Below the pieces are notes generated by a model that saw nothing but the letters and a program-made list of their open reading frames with translations, ran no database searches and was not told the DNA's origin. From positions 248,001-312,000 of the forward strand of contig CABJAM010000005.1 in the NCBI GenBank assembly GCA_902363555.1: a stretch of DNA of 64,000 nucleotides, read 5' to 3'. Each line of letters begins with the position of its first letter. Position 1 is the first letter of the stretch. The position numbers were made by a program, and so were the translations under genes. Shown here piece after piece: positions 50,315 to 58,263 of this stretch. This stretch comes from Lachnospiraceae bacterium (GTDB lineage: Bacteria; Bacillota; Clostridia; Lachnospirales; Lachnospiraceae).

Positions 50315-51508
50315 ATGAGTTTAAATGATACGCCCCGCTCCGACCGGCTCCACATCGGTATATTTGGCCGGACCAACAGCGGAAAATCCTCACTGATCAA
50401 CGCCCTGACCCATCAGAGCATCGCCCTTGTCTCAGACGTGGCCGGCACCACCACAGATCCGGTATATAAATCCATGGAAATCCACGGGATCGGCCCTTGT
50501 GTCTTTATCGATACTGCCGGTTTCGACGATACAAGTGAGCTTGGCCGGCTGCGCATCGACAAAACCTGTGAGGCGCTGAAAAAAACGGATATTGCCCTCA
50601 TGGTCTTTTCCGGACCGCCCCTTCCTGTGGAGGATAAATGGGTGCAAACGCTTAAAGCCGCCAATATTCCGGTCATCACCGTGCTGAACAAATGTGATTG
50701 CCAGGTTCCTTCACAAATCACCGGCCAGATTGAGGAAATCTGCGGCATATCCCCCATTCCGGTCAGCGCCGTGCAGGGCACAGGGATCGACATCCTGCGG
50801 CAGGCCATTATCCGGGCGCTGCCCCAGGATTACGAGGCTTATACGATCACCGGAGAGCTTGTCCAAAACGGCGATACCGTATTGCTTGTGATGCCCCAGG
50901 ACATTCAGGCGCCAAAAGGACGCCTGATCCTCCCTCAGGTTCAGACACTCAGAGAGCTTCTGGATAAAAAATGCACCGTTATCAGCTGCACCACGGACCA
51001 GTTGGACGCTGCCCTGAATGCGCTCAAAGCCCCGCCAAAGGTCATTATCACAGATTCCCAGGTATTTAAGACCGTCTATGATAAAAAGCCTGAGGAAAGC
51101 CGTCTCACCTCCTTTTCCGTACTATTTGCAGGGTATAAGGGGGATATGGACTATTTCACCAAAAGCGCCGAAGCCATTGCCCGGCTGACACCCGATTCCC
51201 GGGTGCTGATCGCCGAGGCCTGCACCCACGCACCTTTATCGGAGGATATCGGCCGAGAAAAAATTCCGGCCATGCTGAAAAAACGGGTGGGCAGCTCGCT
51301 TCAGATCGATATGGTATCCGGCCAGGACTTTCCGGAGGATTTAAGTCCTTATGATCTGATCATCCACTGCGGCGCCTGCATGTTCAACCGGAAATACGTC
51401 CTTTCCCGCATCGAGGACGCAAAAAAATGCGGTGTTCCCATGACCAATTACGGCATTACTATTGCCTTTCTCCAGGGCATACTGGACAAAATTGATATTC
51501 ACTCGTAA
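50315..51508 (+). CDS. hydF: [FeFe]-hydrogenase maturase GTPase HydF
   Basis: A 397-residue scaffold that assembles the 2Fe subcluster and delivers it to the hydrogenase. The GTPase domain has P-loop GRTNSGKSSL, DVAGTTTDPV, DTAGFDD and NKCD; the C-terminal iron-sulfur site is CTHAP with HCGAC. The ATG at 50315 follows AAGGAGG by seven bases. HydA itself is not in this window. Confidence 0.95.
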   Translation: MSLNDTPRSDRLHIGIFGRTNSGKSSLINALTHQSIALVSDVAGTTTDPVYKSMEIHGIGPCVFIDTAGFDDTSELGRLRIDKTCEALKKTDIALMVFSGPPLPVEDKWVQTLKAANIPVITVLNKCDCQVPSQITGQIEEICGISPIPVSAVQGTGIDILRQAIIRALPQDYEAYTITGELVQNGDTVLLVMPQDIQAPKGRLILPQVQTLRELLDKKCTVISCTTDQLDAALNALKAPPKVIITDSQVFKTVYDKKPEESRLTSFSVLFAGYKGDMDYFTKSAEAIARLTPDSRVLIAEACTHAPLSEDIGREKIPAMLKKRVGSSLQIDMVSGQDFPEDLSPYDLIIHCGACMFNRKYVLSRIEDAKKCGVPMTNYGITIAFLQGILDKIDIHS

Positions 51509-51514
51509 TCCCTT

Positions 51515-51621
51515 TTGTGGCTCGCTGCTTCGTGCAACCGTCTCCGCTCCGCTACGACGGTTCGCGGCAGTCGCCAAACTGGTGAGCGAGCTCCCCAGTT
51601 TGGCTCGTTGCTTCGCGCAAA
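51515..51621. repeat. Terminator-associated hairpin repeat, inverted copy
   Basis: Read on the minus strand from the T-tract of the terminator at 51622: GCGCGAAGCAACGAGCC, hairpin AAACTGG...CCAGTTT with GAGCTCGCTC loop, GCGACTGCCGCGA, hairpin AACCGTC...GACGGTT with loop GTAGCGGAGCGGA, then the start of a next unit GCACGAAGCAGCGAG. Same architecture as at 47.2 kb with different stems. Confidence 0.75.
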
Positions 51622-51673
51622 AAGACCGCCGGGCAGCGTCTGTTTTACATCAGACACTGCCCGGCGGTCCTTA
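51622..51673. terminator. Bidirectional terminator between hydF and nrdR
   Basis: AAGACCGCCGGGCAG (about 51625) and CTGCCCGGCGGTCCTT (to about 51673) form a 14-base GC-rich stem. AAAAA on the left and a weaker T-rich stretch on the right serve the convergent hydF and nrdR genes. Confidence 0.85.
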
Positions 51674-51695
51674 TATTATTCGTTCATCTGCGGAA

Positions 51696-52172
51696 TCATT
51701 CGTCGTCTTTTATACTATCCGTATGATCCAGAATCTTCTTTAATTCGTCCATAAATGTATTCACATCTTTAAATTCACGGTACACCGAGGCAAAACGAAC
51801 GTAAGCCACCGGGTCCAGGGATTTTAATTTATTCATAACAATTTCACCGATAACATTGACACTGATCTCCCGGTCCTCCCGGTTAAATATCTCTGTCTCG
51901 ATCTCGTCCACCAGCTTGCGGATCTGATCGGCGGAAATCGGCCGCTTGTGGCAGGAACGGACAATGCCAGCCTCAATCTTCTGCCTGTTATACGGCTCAC
52001 GGTTGTTATCCTTTTTAATAACGATCAGGGGGATCGTCTCCACCTTCTCGTATGTAGTAAAACGCTTGCCACAGGCTTCGCACTGCCGTCTTCTGCGGAT
52101 AGAACTGTTATCGTCCGCGGGTCTTGAATCGATTACCTTTGTATCGGATTCATTACAAAATGGGCACTTCAT
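51696..52172 (-). CDS. nrdR: Transcriptional repressor NrdR
   Basis: A 158-residue zinc-ribbon plus ATP-cone repressor of ribonucleotide reductase genes. The zinc site is Cys3, Cys6, Cys31, Cys34; the ATP-cone starts at [20 protein letters not shown]. It senses dATP/ATP balance. GGAGG lies nine bases before the ATG at 52172. No NrdR box or nrd gene is seen in the window. Confidence 0.95.
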   Translation of the reverse strand: MKCPFCNESDTKVIDSRPADDNSSIRRRRQCEACGKRFTTYEKVETIPLIVIKKDNNREPYNRQKIEAGIVRSCHKRPISADQIRKLVDEIETEIFNREDREISVNVIGEIVMNKLKSLDPVAYVRFASVYREFKDVNTFMDELKKILDHTDSIKDDE

Positions 52173-52402
52173 AAATTCATGTCCTCCTATTCGTTACAAT
52201 ACCGGAAAAACCGTTACTTGTACGTCCTGCTCCTATTATAAACAATCCCTACTTGTTGGTCAATGAAATTCTTTTCGTTTTTTCCAGTAATTACCTCAAA
52301 CAGTTACCATTCACAGGGGTCTGAAACAAGCACACCGCCCATAAGGTTCCACTCCGAGCTGCGGCGCTGTCTATCCGACAGTCCGGCGCTGCAGGCTCCG
52401 TC

Positions 52403-52663
52403 CTACTCCTCGCACTTCTTTCGTATCTGCTCAACATCCACATCCACGAGAATTATATCGGTGCCAATCTGGCACACACAGTTCCAGCCGATGACGCATT
52501 CTGTCTCCCGGCCGAAAAATCCGCAAAACTTCCCGGGGCCCGGAATGATGAGCTGGCATATTTTTCCGCAGTTTGGGTCGAACTCGATATCCGCCACAAA
52601 ACCAAGCCGCTGGCAGTCACGAACGTTGATGACCTCCTTCTGGCGCAGTTCACAAAAACGCAT
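52403..52663 (-). CDS. YlmC/YmxH family PRC-barrel sporulation protein
   Basis: An 86-residue PRC-barrel protein: MRFCELRQKEVINVRDCQRLGFVAD, then EFDPNCGKICQLIIPGP and GWNCVCQIGTDIILVDV. The family is widespread in spore-forming Firmicutes and is regulated with sporulation genes. This suggests a spore-forming background. It has a weak ribosome site. The 230-base stretch to nrdR contains a faint GTAAC-type word at 52297 and nothing else clear. Confidence 0.85.
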   Translation of the reverse strand: MRFCELRQKEVINVRDCQRLGFVADIEFDPNCGKICQLIIPGPGKFCGFFGRETECVIGWNCVCQIGTDIILVDVDVEQIRKKCEE

Positions 52664-52742
52664 ATTATCACTCCCGATACCCTGCTTTATATATTATATG
52701 CCAAAGCCCCGGCGGTGTGAATTTCCATAGCGTATTTATCCG

Positions 52743-53495
52743 TCAGGAATGCTGATGGCCCAGCTCCCTGCTGATCTTTTTCGCGGCGGACTTCAGACAG
52801 GAAATATATAACTGCATCTTTTCTCCGGTCATTAATCCCACCGGTCCGGAAATTCCGATGCTGTAACGCACCTGATTGCGGGAGCTGAAAATCGGAACCG
52901 CCACACACCGCACGCCCACAGCCACTTCCTCGTCATCAACGGCGTAGCCCTGTTCTTTGATTTTTTGCAGTTCTGCGATCAGACCTTCTTTATCCGTGAT
53001 CGTTTGATCCGTATATTTCACGTAATCATAATTTTCAAGCATCTGCGCGATAATATCCTCGCGCCGGTAGGCGATGATACATTTGCCCACCGACGAAGCG
53101 TGCATCGGTTCGATCATTCCGATCGTCGCTGAAAGCGAATACATGGCGTTATAGACCACCTGATCGATCACATACGCCATTGTGTTATTGTATGCGCACA
53201 GATGCACGCTCTGTTCCAGCTTTTCGGATACGCTCCGGATGATCGGTCTGGCAATTTCGATAATATTCAGATTCTTTTCCATGGCGGTTCCCAGGTGCAG
53301 AATCCGAAGCCCCAGACGGTATTTTTTCGTCTGCTTATTTAGCTGTACCATATCGTGGCTTCGCAGCGTTTCCACGAGCCTGGATACCGTGCTTTTATCC
53401 ACCTTCAAAATATCCGTCAGTTCGGTAATGCTCATTTCCCCATTTTCCGATAGGATTTCTAAAATCCTTAATCCTCTGTCCAGCGACTGAACCAT
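52743..53495 (-). CDS. IclR family transcriptional regulator
   Basis: A 250-residue regulator with an N-terminal winged helix (VQSLDRGLRILEILSENGEMSITELTDILKVDKSTVSRLVETL) and a C-terminal ligand domain (HASSVGKCIIAY, YAVDDEEVAVGVRCVAVPIF, YSIGISGPVG). IclR proteins sense small acids or aromatic degradation products. It starts one base after the BKACE gene stop and is the distal gene of the catabolic operon, whose expression it probably controls. Confidence 0.92.
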   Translation of the reverse strand: MVQSLDRGLRILEILSENGEMSITELTDILKVDKSTVSRLVETLRSHDMVQLNKQTKKYRLGLRILHLGTAMEKNLNIIEIARPIIRSVSEKLEQSVHLCAYNNTMAYVIDQVVYNAMYSLSATIGMIEPMHASSVGKCIIAYRREDIIAQMLENYDYVKYTDQTITDKEGLIAELQKIKEQGYAVDDEEVAVGVRCVAVPIFSSRNQVRYSIGISGPVGLMTGEKMQLYISCLKSAAKKISRELGHQHS

Positions 53496-53496
53496 C

Positions 53497-54423
53497 TTAT
53501 TCTCCTTTTGACCGGGCGGCTATCCCAAGTATTTCCCTGGCCTCATCTGGCGTGGCGATTTCTTTACTCAATTCTTTAGCAATACGGACAATCTTTTCCA
53601 CCTGCTCCGCGTTGCTTTTTGCTTTGACGCCTTTGGAAAGCCATATGCTGTCCTCAAGGCCGACACGCACATTGCCCCCCATCGCCAGTGCGGCTGCCCC
53701 AAGAAGCATCTGCTGTTTTCCGGCGCCCACAACGGACCAGATAAAATTATCTCTGCCCAGAGTTTTTTCAGCCATATCGACCAGATGCACAAGATTTTCC
53801 ACAGTCGCCTGCATTCCACCGAGTATTCCAAGGACAAACTGGATATAGACCGGGCCTTTGACCTGCCCGCTGTCAACAAGATAACGGATATTGTTGATCT
53901 GGCCCATATCATAGACTTCAAATTCCGGTTTTGTGCCGGCTTCATTAAAAGCCTCCGCATACATGCGCATGGACTGGAACGTATTGACATGGATATTATT
54001 TTCCGTACCGAGGATATAAGCCTTTTCCCAGTCAAAACGATATTCTTTTATTTTTTCAGCCAGCGGATGCAGTGCAAAATTAAATGAACCGCCGTTAAAG
54101 GAAGCCAGCTCCGGCTTCAGGCTTGTTACCGGCTTTAAACGCTGCTCCAGCGTCATTGTGGTCGGGTCTCCGCCGGTGGTCAGGCATAAAATAATATCAC
54201 AGTTCTTTTTGACTTTTTCACATATCTGCGCAAACAGCTCGATGTCTGCCGAAGGTTTTCCATTTTCAGGATTTCTCACATGTATGTGCGCAACTGCCGC
54301 CCCGGCCGCACAGGCCCGGATGGCCTCGTCTGCAATTTCATCCGGCGTGATCGGAAGATACTCGGTCTGGGACGGAATATGGATGGCGCCGGTAATGGCC
54401 GCCGTAATAATGGTTTTTCTCAT
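53497..54423 (-). CDS. BKACE-family beta-keto acid cleavage enzyme
   Basis: A 308-residue zinc-dependent TIM-barrel enzyme. The metal motif is HIHVRNPENGKPS near residues 45-57, with TTGGDPTTMTLEQR and SVVGAGKQQMLLGAAALAMGGNVRVGLED in later positions. The family cleaves a beta-keto acid with acetyl-CoA to acetoacetate and a new acyl-CoA (the prototype is 3-keto-5-aminohexanoate cleavage in lysine fermentation). Substrate residues cannot be assigned here. The ATG at 54423 follows GGGGG by eight bases. It is next to a CoA-transferase, its expected partner. Confidence 0.9.
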   Translation of the reverse strand: MRKTIITAAITGAIHIPSQTEYLPITPDEIADEAIRACAAGAAVAHIHVRNPENGKPSADIELFAQICEKVKKNCDIILCLTTGGDPTTMTLEQRLKPVTSLKPELASFNGGSFNFALHPLAEKIKEYRFDWEKAYILGTENNIHVNTFQSMRMYAEAFNEAGTKPEFEVYDMGQINNIRYLVDSGQVKGPVYIQFVLGILGGMQATVENLVHLVDMAEKTLGRDNFIWSVVGAGKQQMLLGAAALAMGGNVRVGLEDSIWLSKGVKAKSNAEQVEKIVRIAKELSKEIATPDEAREILGIAARSKGE

Positions 54424-54444
54424 GTTACTGTTCCCCCTGTTCAA

Positions 54445-56001
54445 TCATCTCAATGTTTTTAGCCCCATCGGCTGTTCACTAAATATCCTGGGATCCATTT
54501 CACGCAGCCCGCTGTCAATGACGGGTTCAAATTCCATAAATGGCAGTATATCCCGCGCTGGCTCGATCCCCGGCGCGATTTCGATCAAATGCAGCCCATC
54601 CTTTTCCAGCCTGAAAACGGCCCGCTCTGTAATAAACATTACCGGCTGCCCATGCTTTAGGGCGTACCCTGCGCTGAATGTGATCTGCTGCACCGCATCA
54701 ACAAATTTAAGCTTCTGCCCTTCCTCCACAATATTTAATTGACCGCCTGTAATTTCTGTTTTTAATCCCCCGGCAGTAAATGTGCCGCAGAAAAATACTT
54801 TTTTGGCATTTTGTGTAATATTGATAAATCCGCCGCAGCCTGCCACAAATTCACCGAATTTGCTGACATTTACATTTCCAAAGGAATCCGCCTCTGCCAG
54901 CCCCAGAAAAGCAAGGTCGATACCGCCGCCGTCGTAAAAGTCAAACTGCTGCCGGTGATCAATAAGCGCCTCCGGATTTTTTGCAGCGCCGAACTGATTT
55001 CCGCCCAGTGCAATGCCGCCGACCACACCGGACTCAATGGTGAGTGTCACGTCATTATAAATATTTTCTTCCACAGCCACAGCCGCGATATATTCAGGTA
55101 CACCGATGCCAAGATTTAATACCGCACCGTCATAAAGCTCCAGGGCAGCCCGGCGGGCTACAATCTTTTTACTGTCCAGACCTGTGCCCGTCTGCTTTTG
55201 TATAAACCCGTGGGTTTCACCGCTGACCGATGGATCATAGTACGTTCCAATGGACTGCTCATGTTCTTCAGGGCTTCCAACAACCAGCGCATCCACATAG
55301 ATTCCGGGAATTTTCACAAGCCTGGGGTCGAGACTTCCGGCACTGACGATCTGCTTTACCTGAACGATCACCTTTCCGCCGCAGGCTTTGCATGCCTGTG
55401 CAAGCGTCGTGGCATCCATCGGCGCAAATTCATGCTTAAGCGTAACATTACCTTTTTCATCGGCGTAGGTTCCCCGGATAATGCATACATCAATCGGCAC
55501 ATGCTTATAAAGCAGCAGTTCTTTTCCCTCGATCTCGACAACCTTTACCAAATCCTCTTTTGTAACTGCATTTAGTTTTCCGCCCTCCAGCCGTGGGTCC
55601 ACAAACGTATCCAGGCCAACATGCGATAAGGTAAAGCCTTGCTTTATTGCGATATCCCGATACATCTGCGCAATAACGCCCTGGGGCAGATTGTACGCCT
55701 GGATCTTATTTTCATTCGCCAGCTTCCCCATTTTAGGGCACTTGCCCCAATGGCCGCCAATGACCCGGCGGACCATCTTATCATGGGAATAATGTTCGCA
55801 GCCATGCCCCTCCCTGGAACCCTGCCCTGCGCCGAAAATCAGCGTCAGGCCGCAGGGATGCCCGGTTTCAAGAAACTGTCTCTCCACCGCTTTATTGATC
55901 GTTTCTGCCAGGCTGCTTCCGATAAATCCGGCCTGGGCGACCACATCACCATCCTGGATGAGCAAAGCCGCGGCCTCGGGCGTCATCATCTTACTTTTCA
56001 T
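54445..56001 (-). CDS. Acyl-CoA:carboxylate CoA-transferase (propionate CoA-transferase-like)
   Basis: A 518-residue single-chain enzyme in which both class I CoA-transferase subunits are fused. The catalytic Glu is in TLTIESGVVGGIALGG, and the N-half contains IQDGDVVAQAGFIGSS and CGLTLIFGAGQG. It transfers CoA between short acyl groups such as acetoacetate, propionate and acetate. It would convert acetoacetyl or acyl-CoA formed by the BKACE enzyme or activate its substrate. It overlaps the cupin gene by 11 bases. Confidence 0.88.
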   Translation of the reverse strand: MKSKMMTPEAAALLIQDGDVVAQAGFIGSSLAETINKAVERQFLETGHPCGLTLIFGAGQGSREGHGCEHYSHDKMVRRVIGGHWGKCPKMGKLANENKIQAYNLPQGVIAQMYRDIAIKQGFTLSHVGLDTFVDPRLEGGKLNAVTKEDLVKVVEIEGKELLLYKHVPIDVCIIRGTYADEKGNVTLKHEFAPMDATTLAQACKACGGKVIVQVKQIVSAGSLDPRLVKIPGIYVDALVVGSPEEHEQSIGTYYDPSVSGETHGFIQKQTGTGLDSKKIVARRAALELYDGAVLNLGIGVPEYIAAVAVEENIYNDVTLTIESGVVGGIALGGNQFGAAKNPEALIDHRQQFDFYDGGGIDLAFLGLAEADSFGNVNVSKFGEFVAGCGGFINITQNAKKVFFCGTFTAGGLKTEITGGQLNIVEEGQKLKFVDAVQQITFSAGYALKHGQPVMFITERAVFRLEKDGLHLIEIAPGIEPARDILPFMEFEPVIDSGLREMDPRIFSEQPMGLKTLR

Positions 56002-56386
56002 CCGGCTCCTCCTTTATCCCCACGGCTTCCATCGGGTATAAAGTATATTTACTCACATCTGTATTTCCGGAATAAAAGCAGATTGCCCGCATCGTATCAT
56101 CACTGTCATTGCAGAGCATATGGATCTCGTTTCGCCGCATCAAAATAAAGCTGCCCTTCGACACCGGATACCTCTGACCGCCCTCAGTGATCATGGCTCC
56201 ACAGCCTTCCAGTACAAAAATGGCTTCCTCCTCATCCGCATGGGAATGGGGCGGGCGGGCTGTACTTCCCGGCTGCATTTCCACAATACAGCAGGCACAC
56301 AAATCCGACTGGATCGCACCGTGATCGGATATGATCCACTGCAGACAGCGGCTTTCCACCTGCTTTTTTTCCACATTCTGCTCCAT
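55991..56386 (-). CDS. Cupin-domain protein
   Basis: A 131-residue single-domain cupin. Motif 1 PPHSHADEEEAIFVLEG has the two His and Glu metal ligands and motif 2 YPVSKGSFILMRRNEIHML the last His. It may be a sugar or keto-acid isomerase, or a small-molecule sensor for the operon. Start 56386 has GGAG six bases upstream; an ATG at 56398 is also possible. It overlaps the CoA-transferase and is followed upstream by glycerate kinase. Confidence 0.82.
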   Translation of the reverse strand: MEQNVEKKQVESRCLQWIISDHGAIQSDLCACCIVEMQPGSTARPPHSHADEEEAIFVLEGCGAMITEGGQRYPVSKGSFILMRRNEIHMLCNDSDDTMRAICFYSGNTDVSKYTLYPMEAVGIKEEPDEK

Positions 56387-56405
56387 TATAATCTCCATGG
56401 TCTGC

Positions 56406-57569
56406 TTATCCTTTCTCACTGTTTTGTATGACCTTAATAAGCCGGAAAACCTGCTTGGCAGTGGCTGACAGATTATTGCGGCTCGTTTCCCGGTTCATTG
56501 CTTCGTCTAAAGACACCACTTCTCTAAGGATCGGGAAAAATGCATCGATGCCATATTCATTGCATATATTTGCATTTTCCGTAACCATTCCGGCAAAGGC
56601 GATCACCGGCTTTTGATATTTTTTTGCCAGCTTTGCCACACCTGCCGGCGCTTTGCCCATGACCGTCTGATCATCCAGCCGCCCCTCGCCGGTCACAACA
56701 ATATCCGCACAGCGTACATAGTTTTCAAGCTTTATTTCATGTAGGATAATATCGATACCCGGCTCCAATACGGCGTTGGTAAAAGATAAAAATGCAAATC
56801 CCAATCCACCGGCTGCACCGCTTCCCGCGCGCATGGCATCCGCCTCTGGACGTATGCTTTGTACAATTTCTGCATAATGCGCCATCCATTTATCCATATT
56901 CTGGACCATCTCAGAATCCGCGCCTTTTTGCGGCCCAAATACACTGGCACAGCCCAATGGGCCGCACAGGACATTTGAAACATCACAGGCGATCTTAAAC
57001 TGGCATTCTTTCAACGCCGCAATTACATTATCATCTGTAATTGTTTCAACCTTTGAAAGGCCTTCTGCGCCATACGGCACCGGATGTCCACTGGCGTCCA
57101 GAAATTCAAATCCCAACGCCTGAAGCATTCCGATGCCGCCGTCATTGGTGGCACTTCCGCCAATGCCGATAATAAATTTCCGGCAGCCTTTTTGTATCGC
57201 ATCTTTAATGACCTCGCCCACGCCATAAGTGGTCGTATGCAAAGGATTGCGTTCATGTTCAGGTATTAAAGTGATCCCTGCTGCGCCGGCCATTTCAATA
57301 ATGGCTGTTTGTGATGCTTCTAAAATTCCATATTTACATATTACAGGGGCGTCAGCCGGCCCTGTAACACAGATTTCCTGCAAAACGCCGCCCATGCCGC
57401 TGGTGAGTGCCTCCACCGTACCTTCGCCGCCATCGGCCAGCGGTAATATTTCTATGTCTGCATCCGGGTATACGTTCTGAATCCCTGTACGTATGGCAGC
57501 GCCTGCCTCCACAGATGTCAGGCTCCCCTTTAATGAGTCGATTGCGATAACAACATTCATTTTTTTCAT
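56406..57569 (-). CDS. Glycerate kinase
   Basis: A 387-residue glycerate kinase of the GlxK/GarK family (type I). IDSLKGSLTSVEAGAAI, PLADGGEGTVEAL, GIGGSATNDGGIGMLQALG and VTGEGRLDDQTVMGKAP are family signatures. It phosphorylates glycerate, linking the operon to glycolysis. Its ATG overlaps the isomerase-like gene stop by four bases. Confidence 0.93.
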   Translation of the reverse strand: MKKMNVVIAIDSLKGSLTSVEAGAAIRTGIQNVYPDADIEILPLADGGEGTVEALTSGMGGVLQEICVTGPADAPVICKYGILEASQTAIIEMAGAAGITLIPEHERNPLHTTTYGVGEVIKDAIQKGCRKFIIGIGGSATNDGGIGMLQALGFEFLDASGHPVPYGAEGLSKVETITDDNVIAALKECQFKIACDVSNVLCGPLGCASVFGPQKGADSEMVQNMDKWMAHYAEIVQSIRPEADAMRAGSGAAGGLGFAFLSFTNAVLEPGIDIILHEIKLENYVRCADIVVTGEGRLDDQTVMGKAPAGVAKLAKKYQKPVIAFAGMVTENANICNEYGIDAFFPILREVVSLDEAMNRETSRNNLSATAKQVFRLIKVIQNSEKG

Positions 57570-58186
57570 TTTAATATTTCCATAATTTCTAAAGCTTCCG
57601 GTGTGGAATTTTTTAATACATCCATAAAAGCGCTGCTTCCGCCGATAGCACGAAGAATCTCCGGATCGGAAATTTTCAAAATATCCGTCAGGTCACGATG
57701 GGAAATATCCGACAGCCTTGCCAGTGTTTCCCTGCTCATCTGCTGGCTCTGCGCACGTTCCAGAGGGTAGCCCCGGCCTGCAGGATCTGCAAAAAGCTTT
57801 TCAAATACATATTTGAGATTGATATTTCCCGCCCATCCGTAGCCTTTGTTCAGCGGCAGGGATATGCAGTTCCCGCCATTGATCTGTGAAAACAGCCAGG
57901 CATCCAGCGGGTCCGAAACAAGGCCGCAAAACACCTTTGGAAACTGCATCACGGCATTTAAAAATCCCTGGCCTGTACCACAGCCGCCGACCACAAAATC
58001 ACAGGCGCCTGTATTCAGTAAAATCGCCGCCATATAGCTGGTATGTATATATGTAAGCTGTGGCTGCTGCTCCGGATTTTGCATGCCCACGTTAAATATC
58101 TGAGCATCGGTTGTCTCTTCAAGCGCCTTTATAATATCCACATTTTTTAAGCTGGCGCTCACTTCATTGATCACTGCTATTCGCAT
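57566..58186 (-). CDS. RpiB/LacA/LacB-family isomerase
   Basis: A 206-residue protein related to ribose-5-phosphate isomerase B: MRIAVINEVSASLKNVDII start and DFVVGGCGTGQGFLNAVMQ, which matches the GCGTG catalytic-site loop. The C-terminal extension (SRETLARLSDISHRDLTDIL and on) is longer than in RpiB and typical of the uncharacterised group next to dehydrogenase/glycerate-kinase operons. Likely sugar or polyol phosphate isomerisation; true substrate unknown. Confidence 0.8.
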   Translation of the reverse strand: MRIAVINEVSASLKNVDIIKALEETTDAQIFNVGMQNPEQQPQLTYIHTSYMAAILLNTGACDFVVGGCGTGQGFLNAVMQFPKVFCGLVSDPLDAWLFSQINGGNCISLPLNKGYGWAGNINLKYVFEKLFADPAGRGYPLERAQSQQMSRETLARLSDISHRDLTDILKISDPEILRAIGGSSAFMDVLKNSTPEALEIMEILK

Positions 58187-58204
58187 TTGAATTCACCCTT
58201 CCTT

Positions 58205-58256
58205 GATTTTGTCATGGATTTCCTGCGGAAATCCATGACCGGCTCGCGTATCACTA
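58205..58256. repeat. GGTCATGGATTTCC hairpin repeat, inverted copy
   Basis: GTCATGGATTTCC-TGC-GGAAATCCATGAC (58210-58238) is a perfect 13-base-arm hairpin followed by CGGCTCGCGTATC. The reverse complement matches the three tandem units at 63452-63590 (GATGCGCAAGCAGGTCATGG...). It lies between the ThDP enzyme stop and the isomerase start, inside the operon. Confidence 0.7.
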
Positions 58257-58263
58257 CAATCTA

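Noticed and set aside
53568..54035. 155-codon second frame inside the BKACE gene
   Set aside because: It is an out-of-phase frame within a strongly supported gene.
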